Assembly: GCF_007858365.1 (NCBI RefSeq)
Contig: NZ_VFIO01000001.1
Coordinates: 1,178,001 to 1,242,000 of the forward strand
Direction of reading: 5' to 3'
Length of the DNA stretch: 64,000 nucleotides
DNA from: Pseudomonas saxonica
GTDB taxonomy: Bacteria; Pseudomonadota; Gammaproteobacteria; Pseudomonadales; Pseudomonadaceae
Numbering within the stretch: position 1 is the stretch's first letter; every line of letters begins with the position of its first letter. Both the position numbers and the translations under genes were made by a program. Shown piece by piece: positions 34,063 to 42,925 of the stretch. The notes under the pieces were generated by a model. That model made no database searches. It saw nothing but the letters and a program-made list of their open reading frames with translations, and had not been told where the DNA came from.

Positions 34063-36641
34063 CACGGCTTCCTTTTATGTATTTCTATGTGACGCTTTGG
34101 CGTCAGAATCAACATATTGTCGATATTATAAACATCTCCACCTTTAGCCAACTCACGAACATGATGAATCTCAAATGTACTCCGGCCACCTACAGCATCT
34201 ACCTTTCTGGTCTTTGCAGCCTTACCAGAACTCATGCGAGCTCGGTTCGCAACTATGAATTGACCAGATAGCTCGGGATCATTATATATTTCGGTCCATA
34301 ATGTCTCTCGAAACTCCCTAAAACTCTTAAACTTTATACTTCTTAACCGATCTGCTATCTGCGCCGGAATAGCAGCCCCCCCATCCTGCGTGTCTGCACC
34401 CAGCCACACGCCAACAATAGGTTGACCCATTCCTGTTGCAGTCCCGGGATCTTCCCGAGGATCCCTGAACATCACATACAACGGAGGCAGACCTGAATCT
34501 ACCGGGAATACCGTAATGAAGTCATCAAATCCGGCTTCGGCAAGCCCAGGGAAAGTATCAATCCTTCCCAAAATAGGTGTCACAGTCGCCCCCGTGTAGA
34601 CCGGCGCTTCAGGCTGCACAGTAGGAGACGTTGTCGAACTGTTGTCAGGATTGACGATAGGCGTCCACGTTAAGGTTCTTGGCGGTATAGACGATGTTGT
34701 GACGCTGTATACATTTAGTTGGGGGTTATAGGTGGCCGCTACAACCCTGACCTTCGAGGGCACGATGGCGCCATCCGTTATGGCTACATAAACCTCTGAC
34801 TGCCCATCTACGGTTGTTTTTGAACTGATACGGACAGGCAAATCAACGGCTCCACTGGCATCAGCAATTGCCTGTAAACCCTGCACATGCACAGATGCCA
34901 GATCCGAGAGTGGCGTGCTAAAAGCGTAACGCTCCGGCAATTCTCCATTCGCCAGTTTGGGTGAATAGATTAACGCAGTCACCCCGACCATCAGACCGGA
35001 TGCAGTGCCGGCAGCCACGTTGCTCAATGCGGCAACGGCAGACCGTATCGCCGCTTGCAGGGTGACTCCCGCAGCATCAATAACGTCCAGGACACCAGAA
35101 GCAGTCATAAACAGCGGGCTAGTCGCTGCAGCAGGCCCAGACGCTACAAACGTATTGGCAACCCGAATAGCCTCCGCTACACGCACTTGCTCTTCTGCAA
35201 CACGCTTGGCCTCAGTCTCTGCCGCAGCGCGGGCCTGCTCTTCTGCAACACGCCTGACCTCAGCTTCTGCCGCAACGCGTGCCTGTTCTTCGGCAACACG
35301 CTTGGCCTCAGCTTCTGCCGCAGCGCGGGCCTGCTCTTCTGCAACACGCTTGGCCTCAACTTCTGCCGCAGCGCGTGCCTGCTCCTCTGCAACTCGCTTG
35401 GCCTCAGCTTCTGCCGCAGCGCGTGCCTGTTCTTCTGCAACGCGCTTGGCCTCTGCCACTGCTGCTGCACGAGCCTGTTCATCCGCTAGAAGCTTTGCGT
35501 CAATTAGGTGTTCTGCACGATCCGCTCGTTCTGCCAAGCCTCCAAAGGCGTTTGCAGTTGCCGTCAAGTGCCTGGCAGACTCTCGTTTGAGCAGGGCATC
35601 GTGATAGGTAATCCACTTGGTTCCTAACTGAGTATGGGTTTGCAAGTGAACCAATTCGTATAGTGCCTGCAGCTCAGGCTGGCGTAAGGGCGCATTGATT
35701 TTGGGATTATGAGCAGGAGGCGAGTAGGTAATGCCTCCCCTTTCGTATGGTGTTGGCGCAACAATAGGTTTTATCGCGGCAATTTTCGACGCAGCCATTC
35801 GCTCCAGCGTCGCCTTGTAGTGGGCCATTACGAGCGATGGCTTTAAACCCGCGACAGAGCCTGCTGCGCCAAGAAGTTCGGACTGTAAAAAACCAGGCAG
35901 TTGCCGCGCGTGTAGATCTCGCTCTTTCGCGACCGTATTTAATCGTTCATAAAGTGCAGCATCCGCAGCAACTCCCTCCGACCGCTCTAGATTCAAGGCC
36001 AGTTGAGGCAGCTGCTCTGCCAGTATTTCGATGGACAGAGACAGGGCCTTCAAATCCATTGCGGACTTATAAACAGCATCAAACTGGGCATACAGCGCCA
36101 TTAAAACTTCACGCGGATTGCTGCCATTATCCGAATGGATAAATTCGTGTATTTTCTGCCGCGAAAGGTAAGTCATTAAAAAATACGGACTTTGGCCATA
36201 AAGTCCGTAAGTCGCTGGCGCGAGTTCTGCGTATTGATTTATTTTCGACAGTACCAAATCAAGCGTGACCTGCTGATCTATGGCCGCCGCCTGAGCAGGC
36301 GTTAATGGTTGCGAACCCTTGGCCGCTTGTTTACGGACGTTTACTTCACGCTCGACGTCGGGCTTAACCCCGTTCATACGCACCGCGTAGTCACGTTCCA
36401 TGTCTGCCTGATTATGAATTTGATCATTCAACAATTCAGCAACCACGTTGGGTTTTGCGACAGTTTGAATATTGCTCGGACCGCCTTCACCTCTGCGCGG
36501 GCCTTCATTCAAGCCCCACGTATTATAGCCACCGCCAAACTCTATAAGCTGTGGAGCTCGAGTGACAACAGACCCAATTTCATATGAGCCGGGACCTAAT
36601 TTCTTATGCGGCCCTAAATACCTTTCAATGTCATTAGACAT
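34062..36641 (-). CDS. S-type pyocin (colicin-like bacteriocin) with HNH DNase domain
   Basis: 859 residues. The N-terminal 380 residues (receptor and import part) are not recognised; they include GGGYNTWGLNEGPRRGEGG near 35. Residues about 389-486 are six copies of a 16-residue unit (ARAAAEAEAKRVAEEQ), a long charged alanine-rich helix. A pyocin S translocation domain follows with AITDGAIVPSKVRVVAATYN and FDDFITVFPVDSGLPPLYVMF (about 595-740). The C-terminal about 130 residues are a colicin E9-type nuclease: FKSFREFRETLWTEIYNDPE, STFEIHHVRELAKGGD and DNMLILTPKRHIEIHKRKP, with the HH...N...H...H metal site. It should kill related cells by cutting chromosomal DNA. No lysis gene is visible, and no clear SOS or PrtN box was found upstream. 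Confidence 0.95.
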   Translation of the reverse strand: MSNDIERYLGPHKKLGPGSYEIGSVVTRAPQLIEFGGGYNTWGLNEGPRRGEGGPSNIQTVAKPNVVAELLNDQIHNQADMERDYAVRMNGVKPDVEREVNVRKQAAKGSQPLTPAQAAAIDQQVTLDLVLSKINQYAELAPATYGLYGQSPYFLMTYLSRQKIHEFIHSDNGSNPREVLMALYAQFDAVYKSAMDLKALSLSIEILAEQLPQLALNLERSEGVAADAALYERLNTVAKERDLHARQLPGFLQSELLGAAGSVAGLKPSLVMAHYKATLERMAASKIAAIKPIVAPTPYERGGITYSPPAHNPKINAPLRQPELQALYELVHLQTHTQLGTKWITYHDALLKRESARHLTATANAFGGLAERADRAEHLIDAKLLADEQARAAAVAEAKRVAEEQARAAAEAEAKRVAEEQARAAAEVEAKRVAEEQARAAAEAEAKRVAEEQARVAAEAEVRRVAEEQARAAAETEAKRVAEEQVRVAEAIRVANTFVASGPAAATSPLFMTASGVLDVIDAAGVTLQAAIRSAVAALSNVAAGTASGLMVGVTALIYSPKLANGELPERYAFSTPLSDLASVHVQGLQAIADASGAVDLPVRISSKTTVDGQSEVYVAITDGAIVPSKVRVVAATYNPQLNVYSVTTSSIPPRTLTWTPIVNPDNSSTTSPTVQPEAPVYTGATVTPILGRIDTFPGLAEAGFDDFITVFPVDSGLPPLYVMFRDPREDPGTATGMGQPIVGVWLGADTQDGGAAIPAQIADRLRSIKFKSFREFRETLWTEIYNDPELSGQFIVANRARMSSGKAAKTRKVDAVGGRSTFEIHHVRELAKGGDVYNIDNMLILTPKRHIEIHKRKP
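35189..35477 (-). repeat. Six 48-bp tandem repeats within the pyocin gene
   Basis: Each 48-base unit encodes a 16-residue alanine-rich segment, and the copies differ by few bases. The unit count can change by slippage or recombination without shifting the frame, so the length of the helix may vary between strains. Confidence 0.85.
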
Positions 36642-36864
36642 GTTTTATCCCTGTATTGAATTATTGATGCGCCTCCCTTAACACGCACAAAACTTTAGCG
36701 CTTCGCTCGGCACAATTCAGACCTACAGGTCAAGAACAGAAGCATCCCTCATAAAAAAGGACATGCCTCACATTCTATAAACATAGAGACAACACAAATT
36801 TAAAAAAGAAATTTCCCACACTATTGTTCTCTTTAGTAAGTGGGATCACTTTCAAACACGCAAT
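36642..36864 (-). promoter_or_regulatory. Pyocin upstream region
   Basis: This AT-rich stretch should hold the pyocin promoter. AGGGAT precedes the ATG at 36641. I searched by eye for LexA-type CTGT-N8-ACAG and for repeated ATTG-N-GT P-boxes and found no convincing match. Base composition is clearly lower in GC than in the flanking core genes. Confidence 0.4.
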
Positions 36865-36896
36865 AAAAAGCGAAGCCCAAAGAGCTTCGCTTTTTT
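36865..36896. terminator. Intrinsic terminator after prfC
   Basis: AAAAAGCGAAGC pairs with GCTTCGCTTTTTT across CCAAAGA; A- and T-runs on both sides. Confidence 0.95.
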
Positions 36897-36913
36897 AAAC
36901 GATGGCTTACGCC

Positions 36914-38497
36914 TTAGTGATGCTCACGCGTGGCGCGGAACTTCACATCGGGCCAGCGCTCTTCCATCAGTGCGAGGTTAACGCGGGTTGGCGCCAGGTA
37001 GGTCAGGTGACCGCCGCCGTCAATCGCGAGGTTTTCCACCGCCTTGATTTTGAACTCTTCCAGCTTCTTCTTATCGTCGCAGTCAATCCAGCGGGCCGAG
37101 TACACAGTGATTGGCTCGTAGGAGCACTCAACTTTGTATTCGCCCTTCAAGCGGCTGGCGACCACGTCGAATTGCAGCACACCGACGGCACCCAAAATGA
37201 TGTCGTTGCTGCGCTCCGGGAAGAACACCTGAGTGGCGCCCTCTTCGGCCAATTGCTGCAAGCCCTGACGCAGCTGCTTGGATTTGAGCGGGTCACGCAG
37301 ACGCACGCGACGGAACAGTTCCGGAGCAAAGTGCGGAATACCGGTGAAACCCAACACTTCGCCTTCGGTGAAGGTGTCGCCGATCTGGATGGTGCCGTGG
37401 TTGTGCAGACCGATGATGTCGCCCGCGTAGGCTTCTTCGAGCTGTTCACGCTCAGAAGAGAAGAACGTCAGTGCATCGCCGATGCGGATGTCTTTGCCGG
37501 TACGCACGTGACGCATTTTCATGCCCTTTTCGTACTTGCCCGAGCAAATACGCATAAAGGCGATGCGGTCGCGGTGTTTAGGGTCCATGTTCGCCTGAAT
37601 CTTGAACACGAAACCGCTGAATTTTTCTTCGGTCGGTTCAACCACGCGCTCGTTAGCCACACGTGGCAGCGGCTCCGGCGCCCAGTTGACCACGGCATCA
37701 AGCACGTGATCGACACCGAAGTTGCCCAATGCTGTACCGAAGAACACCGGCGTCAGTTGGCCGTCAAGGAATTCCTGCTGGTTGAACTCGTGGCAGGCGC
37801 CTTGAACCAATTCAAGTTGATCAACGAAGCGCTGGTACTCGTCACCCAAGTGGGCACGGGCTTCGTCAGAATCGAGCTTCTCGATGATCTTGGTTGCGGT
37901 GCGTTCATGACCATGACCGGCGGTGTAGACGATGATGTAGTCGTCAGCCAGGTGGTACACACCCTTGAAGTCTCGGTAGCAACCAATTGGCCAGGTGATT
38001 GGCGCGGCCTTGATTTTGAGGACGGCTTCAATCTCATCAAGCAACTCGATAGGGTCACGAATATCACGGTCGAGTTTGTTGATGAAGCTGACGATAGGCG
38101 TGTCACGCAGGCGACACACGTCCATCAGGGCAATGGTGCGTGGCTCAACGCCTTTACCGCCATCGAGCACCATCAGTGCCGAATCCACTGCGGTCAGGGT
38201 GCGGTAGGTGTCTTCAGAGAAGTCTTCGTGGCCCGGGGTGTCGAGCAGGTTGATCATGTGGTCGCGATACGGGAACTGCATGACCGACGTGGTAATCGAA
38301 ATACCCCGTTGTTTCTCCATTTCCATCCAGTCGGAGGTGGCATGGCGGTCGGACTTTCGCGATTTCACCGTGCCGGCGATAGCAATCGCCTTACCCATCA
38401 GCAAGAGCTTTTCGGTGATGGTGGTCTTACCCGCATCGGGGTGGGAAATGATGGCGAAAGTGCGGCGTTTCGCGACTTCGGCGGCCTGGTGGGTCAT
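36914..38497 (-). CDS. prfC: Peptide chain release factor 3
   Basis: 527 residues, exact family size. GTPase motifs are [20 protein letters not shown] (G1, residues 14-33), [16 protein letters not shown] (G3) and FINKLDRD (G4). [12 protein letters not shown] near 60 is the effector region, and the C-terminal [19 protein letters not shown] and [10 protein letters not shown] segments fit RF3. It recycles RF1/RF2 from the ribosome after stop-codon reading. The ATG at 38497 is the first start and matches the conserved N-terminus [19 protein letters not shown]. Confidence 0.97.
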   Translation of the reverse strand: MTHQAAEVAKRRTFAIISHPDAGKTTITEKLLLMGKAIAIAGTVKSRKSDRHATSDWMEMEKQRGISITTSVMQFPYRDHMINLLDTPGHEDFSEDTYRTLTAVDSALMVLDGGKGVEPRTIALMDVCRLRDTPIVSFINKLDRDIRDPIELLDEIEAVLKIKAAPITWPIGCYRDFKGVYHLADDYIIVYTAGHGHERTATKIIEKLDSDEARAHLGDEYQRFVDQLELVQGACHEFNQQEFLDGQLTPVFFGTALGNFGVDHVLDAVVNWAPEPLPRVANERVVEPTEEKFSGFVFKIQANMDPKHRDRIAFMRICSGKYEKGMKMRHVRTGKDIRIGDALTFFSSEREQLEEAYAGDIIGLHNHGTIQIGDTFTEGEVLGFTGIPHFAPELFRRVRLRDPLKSKQLRQGLQQLAEEGATQVFFPERSNDIILGAVGVLQFDVVASRLKGEYKVECSYEPITVYSARWIDCDDKKKLEEFKIKAVENLAIDGGGHLTYLAPTRVNLALMEERWPDVKFRATREHH

Positions 38498-38836
38498 GGG
38501 AAATCGCCTGACGATTGATTCAAAAAAGGGCGCGGATTATAGCCCAAATACAGCGTGTGCAGCCACCGTTGGTACCGTGGCTCGTCGGTTAAGAGTGGCA
38601 ATGTGCCGTAAAAAATGTGAACCTTTTAGGCAGTGGAGGCGTCCACTCCCCTGATACGACAAACCGTCAGGGGCTGAAATATCAGCAAGTTAGCCTGACG
38701 AGGCTGCGCTAATGACAGGTGATGACGGCGTTTTTTTCGCCACGGCCTGTTGCTTTTCGCGAACACATCGTCGGCAGCCAGGAATGGCGTTGCCACGCGA
38801 CAATGTGTCCGCCGACTAAAAAAAAGGAGTCCGCCT
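38498..38836. other. Divergent intergenic region prfC / opuC-like operon
   Basis: This gap of 339 bases has the promoters for both directions. A string GCCCAAATACAGCGTGTG lies near the prfC start side. A large open frame on + runs into it but has no coding traits. A ribosome binding site AAGGAG lies at 38824-38829 before the GTG start of the permease gene. I saw no clear osmotic or sigma-factor motif. Confidence 0.4.
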
Positions 38837-39553
38837 GTGGCTAATCGCTATGGTAAAGGGCTTATAGGAAGTGTGATCGTTATCGCGCTTCTGGCCCTGT
38901 TGGTCCACTGGATCGGCATCAGCACTATCGAACACTATCAAGATGATCTGTTGTTCTATCTGCAAGCCCATCTGTACCTCGTACTCGCTTCAATGTTTGC
39001 CGCCCTCCTTGTAGGGATACCCGCCGGGATTTTTCTCAGCAGACCCAGCATGGCCGCTCGTGCCGAGCGCTTCATGCAGGTTTTCAATATCGGTAACACC
39101 GTCCCGCCGCTGGCCGTATTGGCCATTGCACTGGGTTTCCTGGGGATCGGCAGCGGTCCGGCCATCTTCGCCCTGTTTCTCGCTTCGTTGCTGCCCATTG
39201 TGCGCAACACCTATGAAGGCCTGAAAAACGTCCAGGGTTCGCTCAAAGAAGCCGCCGTCGGCATCGGCATGACCCCGCGCCAAGTGCTCTGGCGGGTCGA
39301 AATGCCCAACGCCGTGCCCATCATCATGGGCGGTGTACGCGTGGCACTGGCGATCAACGTCGGTACTGCACCGCTGGCGTTCCTGATCGGCGCCAACAGC
39401 TTGGGCAGCCTGATTTTCCCCGGCATCGCCCTTAACAATCAGCCGCAATTGATCCTTGGCGCCGCGTGCACCGCGCTGCTGGCATTGCTGCTCGATGGCC
39501 TGGTGATTCTCATCAGCCGTCGCTGGTTGGAACGCGGTCTTCGACCTGCTTAA
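38837..39553 (+). CDS. Osmoprotectant ABC transporter permease (OpuCB/OpuCD type)
   Basis: 238 residues starting at GTG 38837, with AAGGAG seven bases upstream. It has about six membrane helices and the OpuB/ProW-type loop LKNVQGSLKEAAVGIGMTPRQ followed by VEMPNAVPIIMGGVRVAL. NTVPPLAVLAIALGFLGIGSGP is the characteristic family stretch. It imports quaternary ammonium osmoprotectants with the three downstream genes. Start is the unusual GTG because the preceding in-frame codons back to 38750 lie in the promoter region. Confidence 0.9.
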   Translation: MANRYGKGLIGSVIVIALLALLVHWIGISTIEHYQDDLLFYLQAHLYLVLASMFAALLVGIPAGIFLSRPSMAARAERFMQVFNIGNTVPPLAVLAIALGFLGIGSGPAIFALFLASLLPIVRNTYEGLKNVQGSLKEAAVGIGMTPRQVLWRVEMPNAVPIIMGGVRVALAINVGTAPLAFLIGANSLGSLIFPGIALNNQPQLILGAACTALLALLLDGLVILISRRWLERGLRPA

Positions 39554-39578
39554 GGTCTGGCTGAGCAAAGGAATAAGC

Positions 39579-40472
39579 ATGAAAAAAATTAGCTTTTTAC
39601 TGGGCTGCGTTCTGCTGTGCGCAGGCATTGTCCAGGCCGCCGAGAAACCCTTGATTCGCATCGGCGCACGGGTCTTTACCGAGCAAACCCTGCTCGCTGA
39701 AATCACCTCGCAATACCTCAACAGCAAGGGCTACAACGCACAAGTCACCGGCGGTCTGGGCAGTAGCCTGGCACGTTCGGCCCATGAGTCCGGGCAACTG
39801 GACATGGTGTGGGAATACACCGGTGTGTCACTGGTGGCTTACAACCACGTCACTGAAAAACTCGACAGCCAGCAATCCTACGATCGGGTTAAAGAGCTGG
39901 ATGCCAAAAAAGGCCTGGTCTGGTTGCATCCGTCCAAGTTCAGCAATACCTACGCACTGGCCTTGCCACAGAAAGTGGCCGAGGAATTTCCGCAGATCAA
40001 CAGCGTCAGCGACCTGAACAAGGCGCTGCGCGATCCGGAAAACAAAGATGCGCTGGTGGCACTGGATACCGAGTTTGCCAACCGCTCTGACGGTTTGCAG
40101 GGCATGGTCAAGCTTTATGACATGGACCTGACGCGCCGCAATATCCGCCAGATGGACGCCGGGCTGGTCTACACCGCGCTGAAAAACGGTCAAGTATTTG
40201 CCGGTTTGGTCTACACCACGGACGGTCGCTTGAGCGCCTTCAATCTCAAATTGCTTGAAGACGACATGCACTACTTCCCGGACTACACCGCAGCGCCGGT
40301 GGTGAGCAAAGCCTATCTGGACAAGCACCCGGATCTCGAAGGCTTGCTCAAGCCACTGGCCGATCTGTTCGACGATGAAACCATGCGTCAACTGAACGCC
40401 CGGGTCGACGTTGATCACGAAAGCCCATCCAAAGTCGCCGCAGACTTTCTGCGCCAGCACCCACTGAACTGA
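39579..40472 (+). CDS. Osmoprotectant substrate-binding protein (OpuCC type)
   Basis: 297 residues. Signal sequence LLGCVLLCAGIVQA, cleavage near residue 20. The mature part starts EKPLIRIGARVFTEQTLLAEITSQYLNSKGY and has MVWEYTGVSLVAYNHV near 88, which is the OpuAC-type quaternary-amine binding pattern. Several aromatic residues (Trp, Tyr) expected in the aromatic cage are visible. Unlike Gram-positive OpuBC it lacks a lipobox, as usual in Gram-negatives. It is 25 bases after the permease gene and 14 before the second permease. Confidence 0.9.
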   Translation: MKKISFLLGCVLLCAGIVQAAEKPLIRIGARVFTEQTLLAEITSQYLNSKGYNAQVTGGLGSSLARSAHESGQLDMVWEYTGVSLVAYNHVTEKLDSQQSYDRVKELDAKKGLVWLHPSKFSNTYALALPQKVAEEFPQINSVSDLNKALRDPENKDALVALDTEFANRSDGLQGMVKLYDMDLTRRNIRQMDAGLVYTALKNGQVFAGLVYTTDGRLSAFNLKLLEDDMHYFPDYTAAPVVSKAYLDKHPDLEGLLKPLADLFDDETMRQLNARVDVDHESPSKVAADFLRQHPLN

Positions 40473-40486
40473 ACCGAGGAGAAGAC

Positions 40487-41140
40487 ATGGAATTTTTAAA
40501 CGCCTTTTCCCACATGGACTGGTCACAGGTTCTGCATCTGACGCTGCAACACATCACCTTGGTGGGCATCGCCGTCATTTTGGCGATCCTGATCGGTGTG
40601 CCCCTGGGTGTCTTGATGACACGCTTCCCGTCACTCGCCGGCCCGCTGCAAGCCAGTGCCACGGTGCTGCTGACCATCCCGTCGATTGCCCTGTTTGGCC
40701 TGCTACTGCCGTTCTACTCCAAGTTCGGCCAAGGCCTTGGCCCGATGCCAGCCATTACGGCGGTGTTCCTGTACTCGCTGCTGCCAATCATGCGTAACAC
40801 CTTTCTGGCCCTTACCGGCGTGGAACCGGGTATTCGCGAAGCCGCACGCGGCATCGGCATGACCTTCAGCCAGCGCCTGCGCATGGTTGAACTGCCCATT
40901 GCCGTACCGGTGATTCTGGCCGGCGTGCGTACCGCCGTGGTCATGAACATCGGCGTCATGACCATTGCCGCCACCATCGGTGCCGGCGGTCTGGGTGTAC
41001 TTATTCTTGCTGCAATCAGCCGTAGCGACATGTCGATGCTGATCGTCGGCGCCGTATTGGTCAGTGTTCTGGCCATCATCGCTGACTTGCTTCTGCAATG
41101 GCTGCAACGCTCGCTGACTCCAAAAGGACTGCTCAAATGA
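40487..41140 (+). CDS. Osmoprotectant ABC transporter permease (second)
   Basis: 217 residues with about five membrane helices and the same loop (LTGVEPGIREAARGIGMTFSQRLRMVELPIAVPVILAGVR). A homologue of the first permease gene; the two make a heterodimer. Stop overlaps the start of the ATPase gene by four bases (ATGA). Confidence 0.92.
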   Translation: MEFLNAFSHMDWSQVLHLTLQHITLVGIAVILAILIGVPLGVLMTRFPSLAGPLQASATVLLTIPSIALFGLLLPFYSKFGQGLGPMPAITAVFLYSLLPIMRNTFLALTGVEPGIREAARGIGMTFSQRLRMVELPIAVPVILAGVRTAVVMNIGVMTIAATIGAGGLGVLILAAISRSDMSMLIVGAVLVSVLAIIADLLLQWLQRSLTPKGLLK

Positions 41141-42294
41141 TCGAACTTCAAAACCTCAGCAAAACATTCCAAAGCAACGGCAAAGATGTAAAGGCCGTGG
41201 ATTCGGTAAGCCTGACCGTGAACGAAGGCGAAATCTGCGTGTTCCTGGGGCCTTCGGGTTGCGGTAAAAGCACCACGTTGAAAATGATCAACCGCCTGAT
41301 CAAGCCAACCTCCGGCAAGATTTTGATCAACGGTGAAGACACCACCGACCTCGACCCGGTGACCCTGCGTCGCAACATCGGTTATGTGATCCAGCAGATC
41401 GGTCTGTTCCCGAACATGACCATCGAAGAAAACATCACCGTAGTCCCGCGCCTGCTGGGTTGGGACAAGCAAAAGTGCCATGAGCGCGCTCGCGAACTGA
41501 TGAGCATGATCAAGCTGGAGCCCAAGCAGTACTTGCATCGCTACCCGCGTGAGTTGTCCGGTGGCCAACAGCAGCGTATCGGCGTGATTCGCGCATTGGC
41601 CGCTGACGCCCCGCTGCTGTTGATGGACGAGCCGTTTGGTGCGGTCGACCCGATCAACCGCGAGATGATCCAGAACGAGTTTTTCGAGATGCAGCGGGCG
41701 CTGAACAAGACCGTAATCATGGTCAGCCATGACATCGACGAAGCGATCAAGCTGGGTGACAAAATCGCCATTTTCCGTGGCGGCAAGCTGTTGCAGATGG
41801 ATCACCCGGACACCTTGCTGGCGCATCCGGCGGATGAATTTGTCAGTAATTTTGTGGGTCAGGACAGCACCCTCAAGCGTCTGTTGCTGGTCAAGGCGGA
41901 AGATGCGGCCGATAACGCACCGTCGGTGAGCCCGGAAACACCGGTCGCCGAAGCGCTGGAATTGATGGACGAACTGGATCGCCGTTATGTTGTGGTCACC
42001 GATGGCGACAACAAGGCACTCGGCTATGTACGTCGACGCGACTTGCACCGTCAGACCGGCACCTGTGGCCAGTTCCTGCGGGAGTTCACCGCGACCGCTG
42101 CGTCGGAAGAGCACTTGCGCATTCTCCTGTCGCGCATGTACGAGTTCAACCGTTCGTGGTTGCCGGTGATGGACCCCGAGCGCGTGTTCCAGGGTGAAGT
42201 GACACAAGAGTCGATTGCAGCGTACTTGAGCTCAGGACGTTCGCGTGGGGCCAAGAGCAGTATCGTGTCGCCAGCGGACATTGCGCTGGCCTGA
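41137..42294 (+). CDS. opuCA: Osmoprotectant ABC transporter ATP-binding protein with CBS domains
   Basis: 385 residues. ATPase domain: Walker A GPSGCGKSTTLKMINRL near 37, Q-loop VIQQIGLFPNMTIEENI, signature LSGGQQQRIGVIRALAADA, Walker B LLLMDEPFGAVDP. After residue 245, two CBS-like repeats (VAEALELMDELDRRYVVVTDGDNKALGYVRRRDL and AASEEHLRILLSRMYEFNRSWLPVMD) form the regulatory part, which in OpuA/OpuC proteins senses ionic strength. Layout permease-binding protein-permease-ATPase matches the OpuC loci of Pseudomonas (PA3888-PA3891). Betaine, choline or carnitine is the likely substrate. Confidence 0.93.
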   Translation: MIELQNLSKTFQSNGKDVKAVDSVSLTVNEGEICVFLGPSGCGKSTTLKMINRLIKPTSGKILINGEDTTDLDPVTLRRNIGYVIQQIGLFPNMTIEENITVVPRLLGWDKQKCHERARELMSMIKLEPKQYLHRYPRELSGGQQQRIGVIRALAADAPLLLMDEPFGAVDPINREMIQNEFFEMQRALNKTVIMVSHDIDEAIKLGDKIAIFRGGKLLQMDHPDTLLAHPADEFVSNFVGQDSTLKRLLLVKAEDAADNAPSVSPETPVAEALELMDELDRRYVVVTDGDNKALGYVRRRDLHRQTGTCGQFLREFTATAASEEHLRILLSRMYEFNRSWLPVMDPERVFQGEVTQESIAAYLSSGRSRGAKSSIVSPADIALA

Positions 42295-42303
42295 TCGAAT
42301 GTC

Positions 42304-42602
42304 ACCCTCACCCTAGCCCTCTCCCAGAGGGAGAGGGGACTAAAGGCAACAGCGTATTTGCGCCCCATCACAAATCAGCTCCTCTCCCAACGGGAGAGAA
42401 GACTGAAGGCAAAAGCTGATCTTGGCCCCACCACTCCTCAGCCCCCTCTCCCTCTGGGAGAGGGACTGAAGGCAAAAGCTGATCTTGGCCTCACCACTCC
42501 TCAGCCTCCTCTCCCTCTGGGAGAGGGACTGAAGGCAAAAGCTGATCTTGGCCCCACCACTGGTCAGCCCCCTCTCCCTCTGGGAGAGGGTTGGGGTGAG
42601 GG
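42304..42602. repeat. Family A palindromic repeat array, five hairpin units
   Basis: Hairpins start at 42317, 42380, 42444, 42507 and 42570, with intervals of 63, 64, 63 and 63 bases. Linker GACTGAAGGCAAAAGCTGAT and CTTGGCCCCACCACTCC-like parts repeat. Outer ends are ACCCTCACCC and GGGGTGAGGG as at 8062. The second hairpin is slightly degraded. It lies ten bases after the opuCA stop and before the speC promoter, both genes reading in the same direction. Confidence 0.95.
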
Positions 42603-42925
42603 GCTTTTGATTTTCTGCTGCCTGAACTCTGCGCTGTCATCACAGTCGGTTACATAAAGGGCCGTTTTTTCCCCCACGACAAAGCCGTGTAAAAACGCGA
42701 CATTTTTTGTTGATCTCAACGCGGTCACGCCCTAAAGTTCGCGCCGAACATCCATGCTGGAAACGATCCATCCGGCTCAAGTACTGACGACGAGACAGCA
42801 AGGTTCATTTACCTTATTTGCTTTCGGCGGACATGCCTTGGGAAGTAGGCGAACCAAAGTGGGGATACGGAGGATGTTCAGCTGCACCCATTTATTGATG
42901 ACGTTTGCCACAGGAGTTCCCCAGC
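42603..42925 (+). promoter_or_regulatory. speC upstream region
   Basis: 323 bases without a gene. It has a T-rich patch (GCCGTTTTTTCCC near 42664) and a long leader before speC. CAGGAGTTCC precedes the ATG. No polyamine-related element could be identified by eye. Confidence 0.4.

Noticed and set aside
35005..35604. Long Ala/Ser/Arg-rich frame on the + strand opposite the pyocin
   Set aside because: It is the mirror of the repeated coiled-coil codons in the bacteriocin gene, not an independent gene.
36642..36864. LexA or PrtN boxes before the pyocin gene
   Set aside because: No match good enough to CTGT-N8-ACAG or to the repeated ATTG-N-GT pattern by eye.
36902..38518. 538-codon open frame opposite prfC
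   Set aside because: It is a shadow of the highly biased prfC codons; no known domain is visible.
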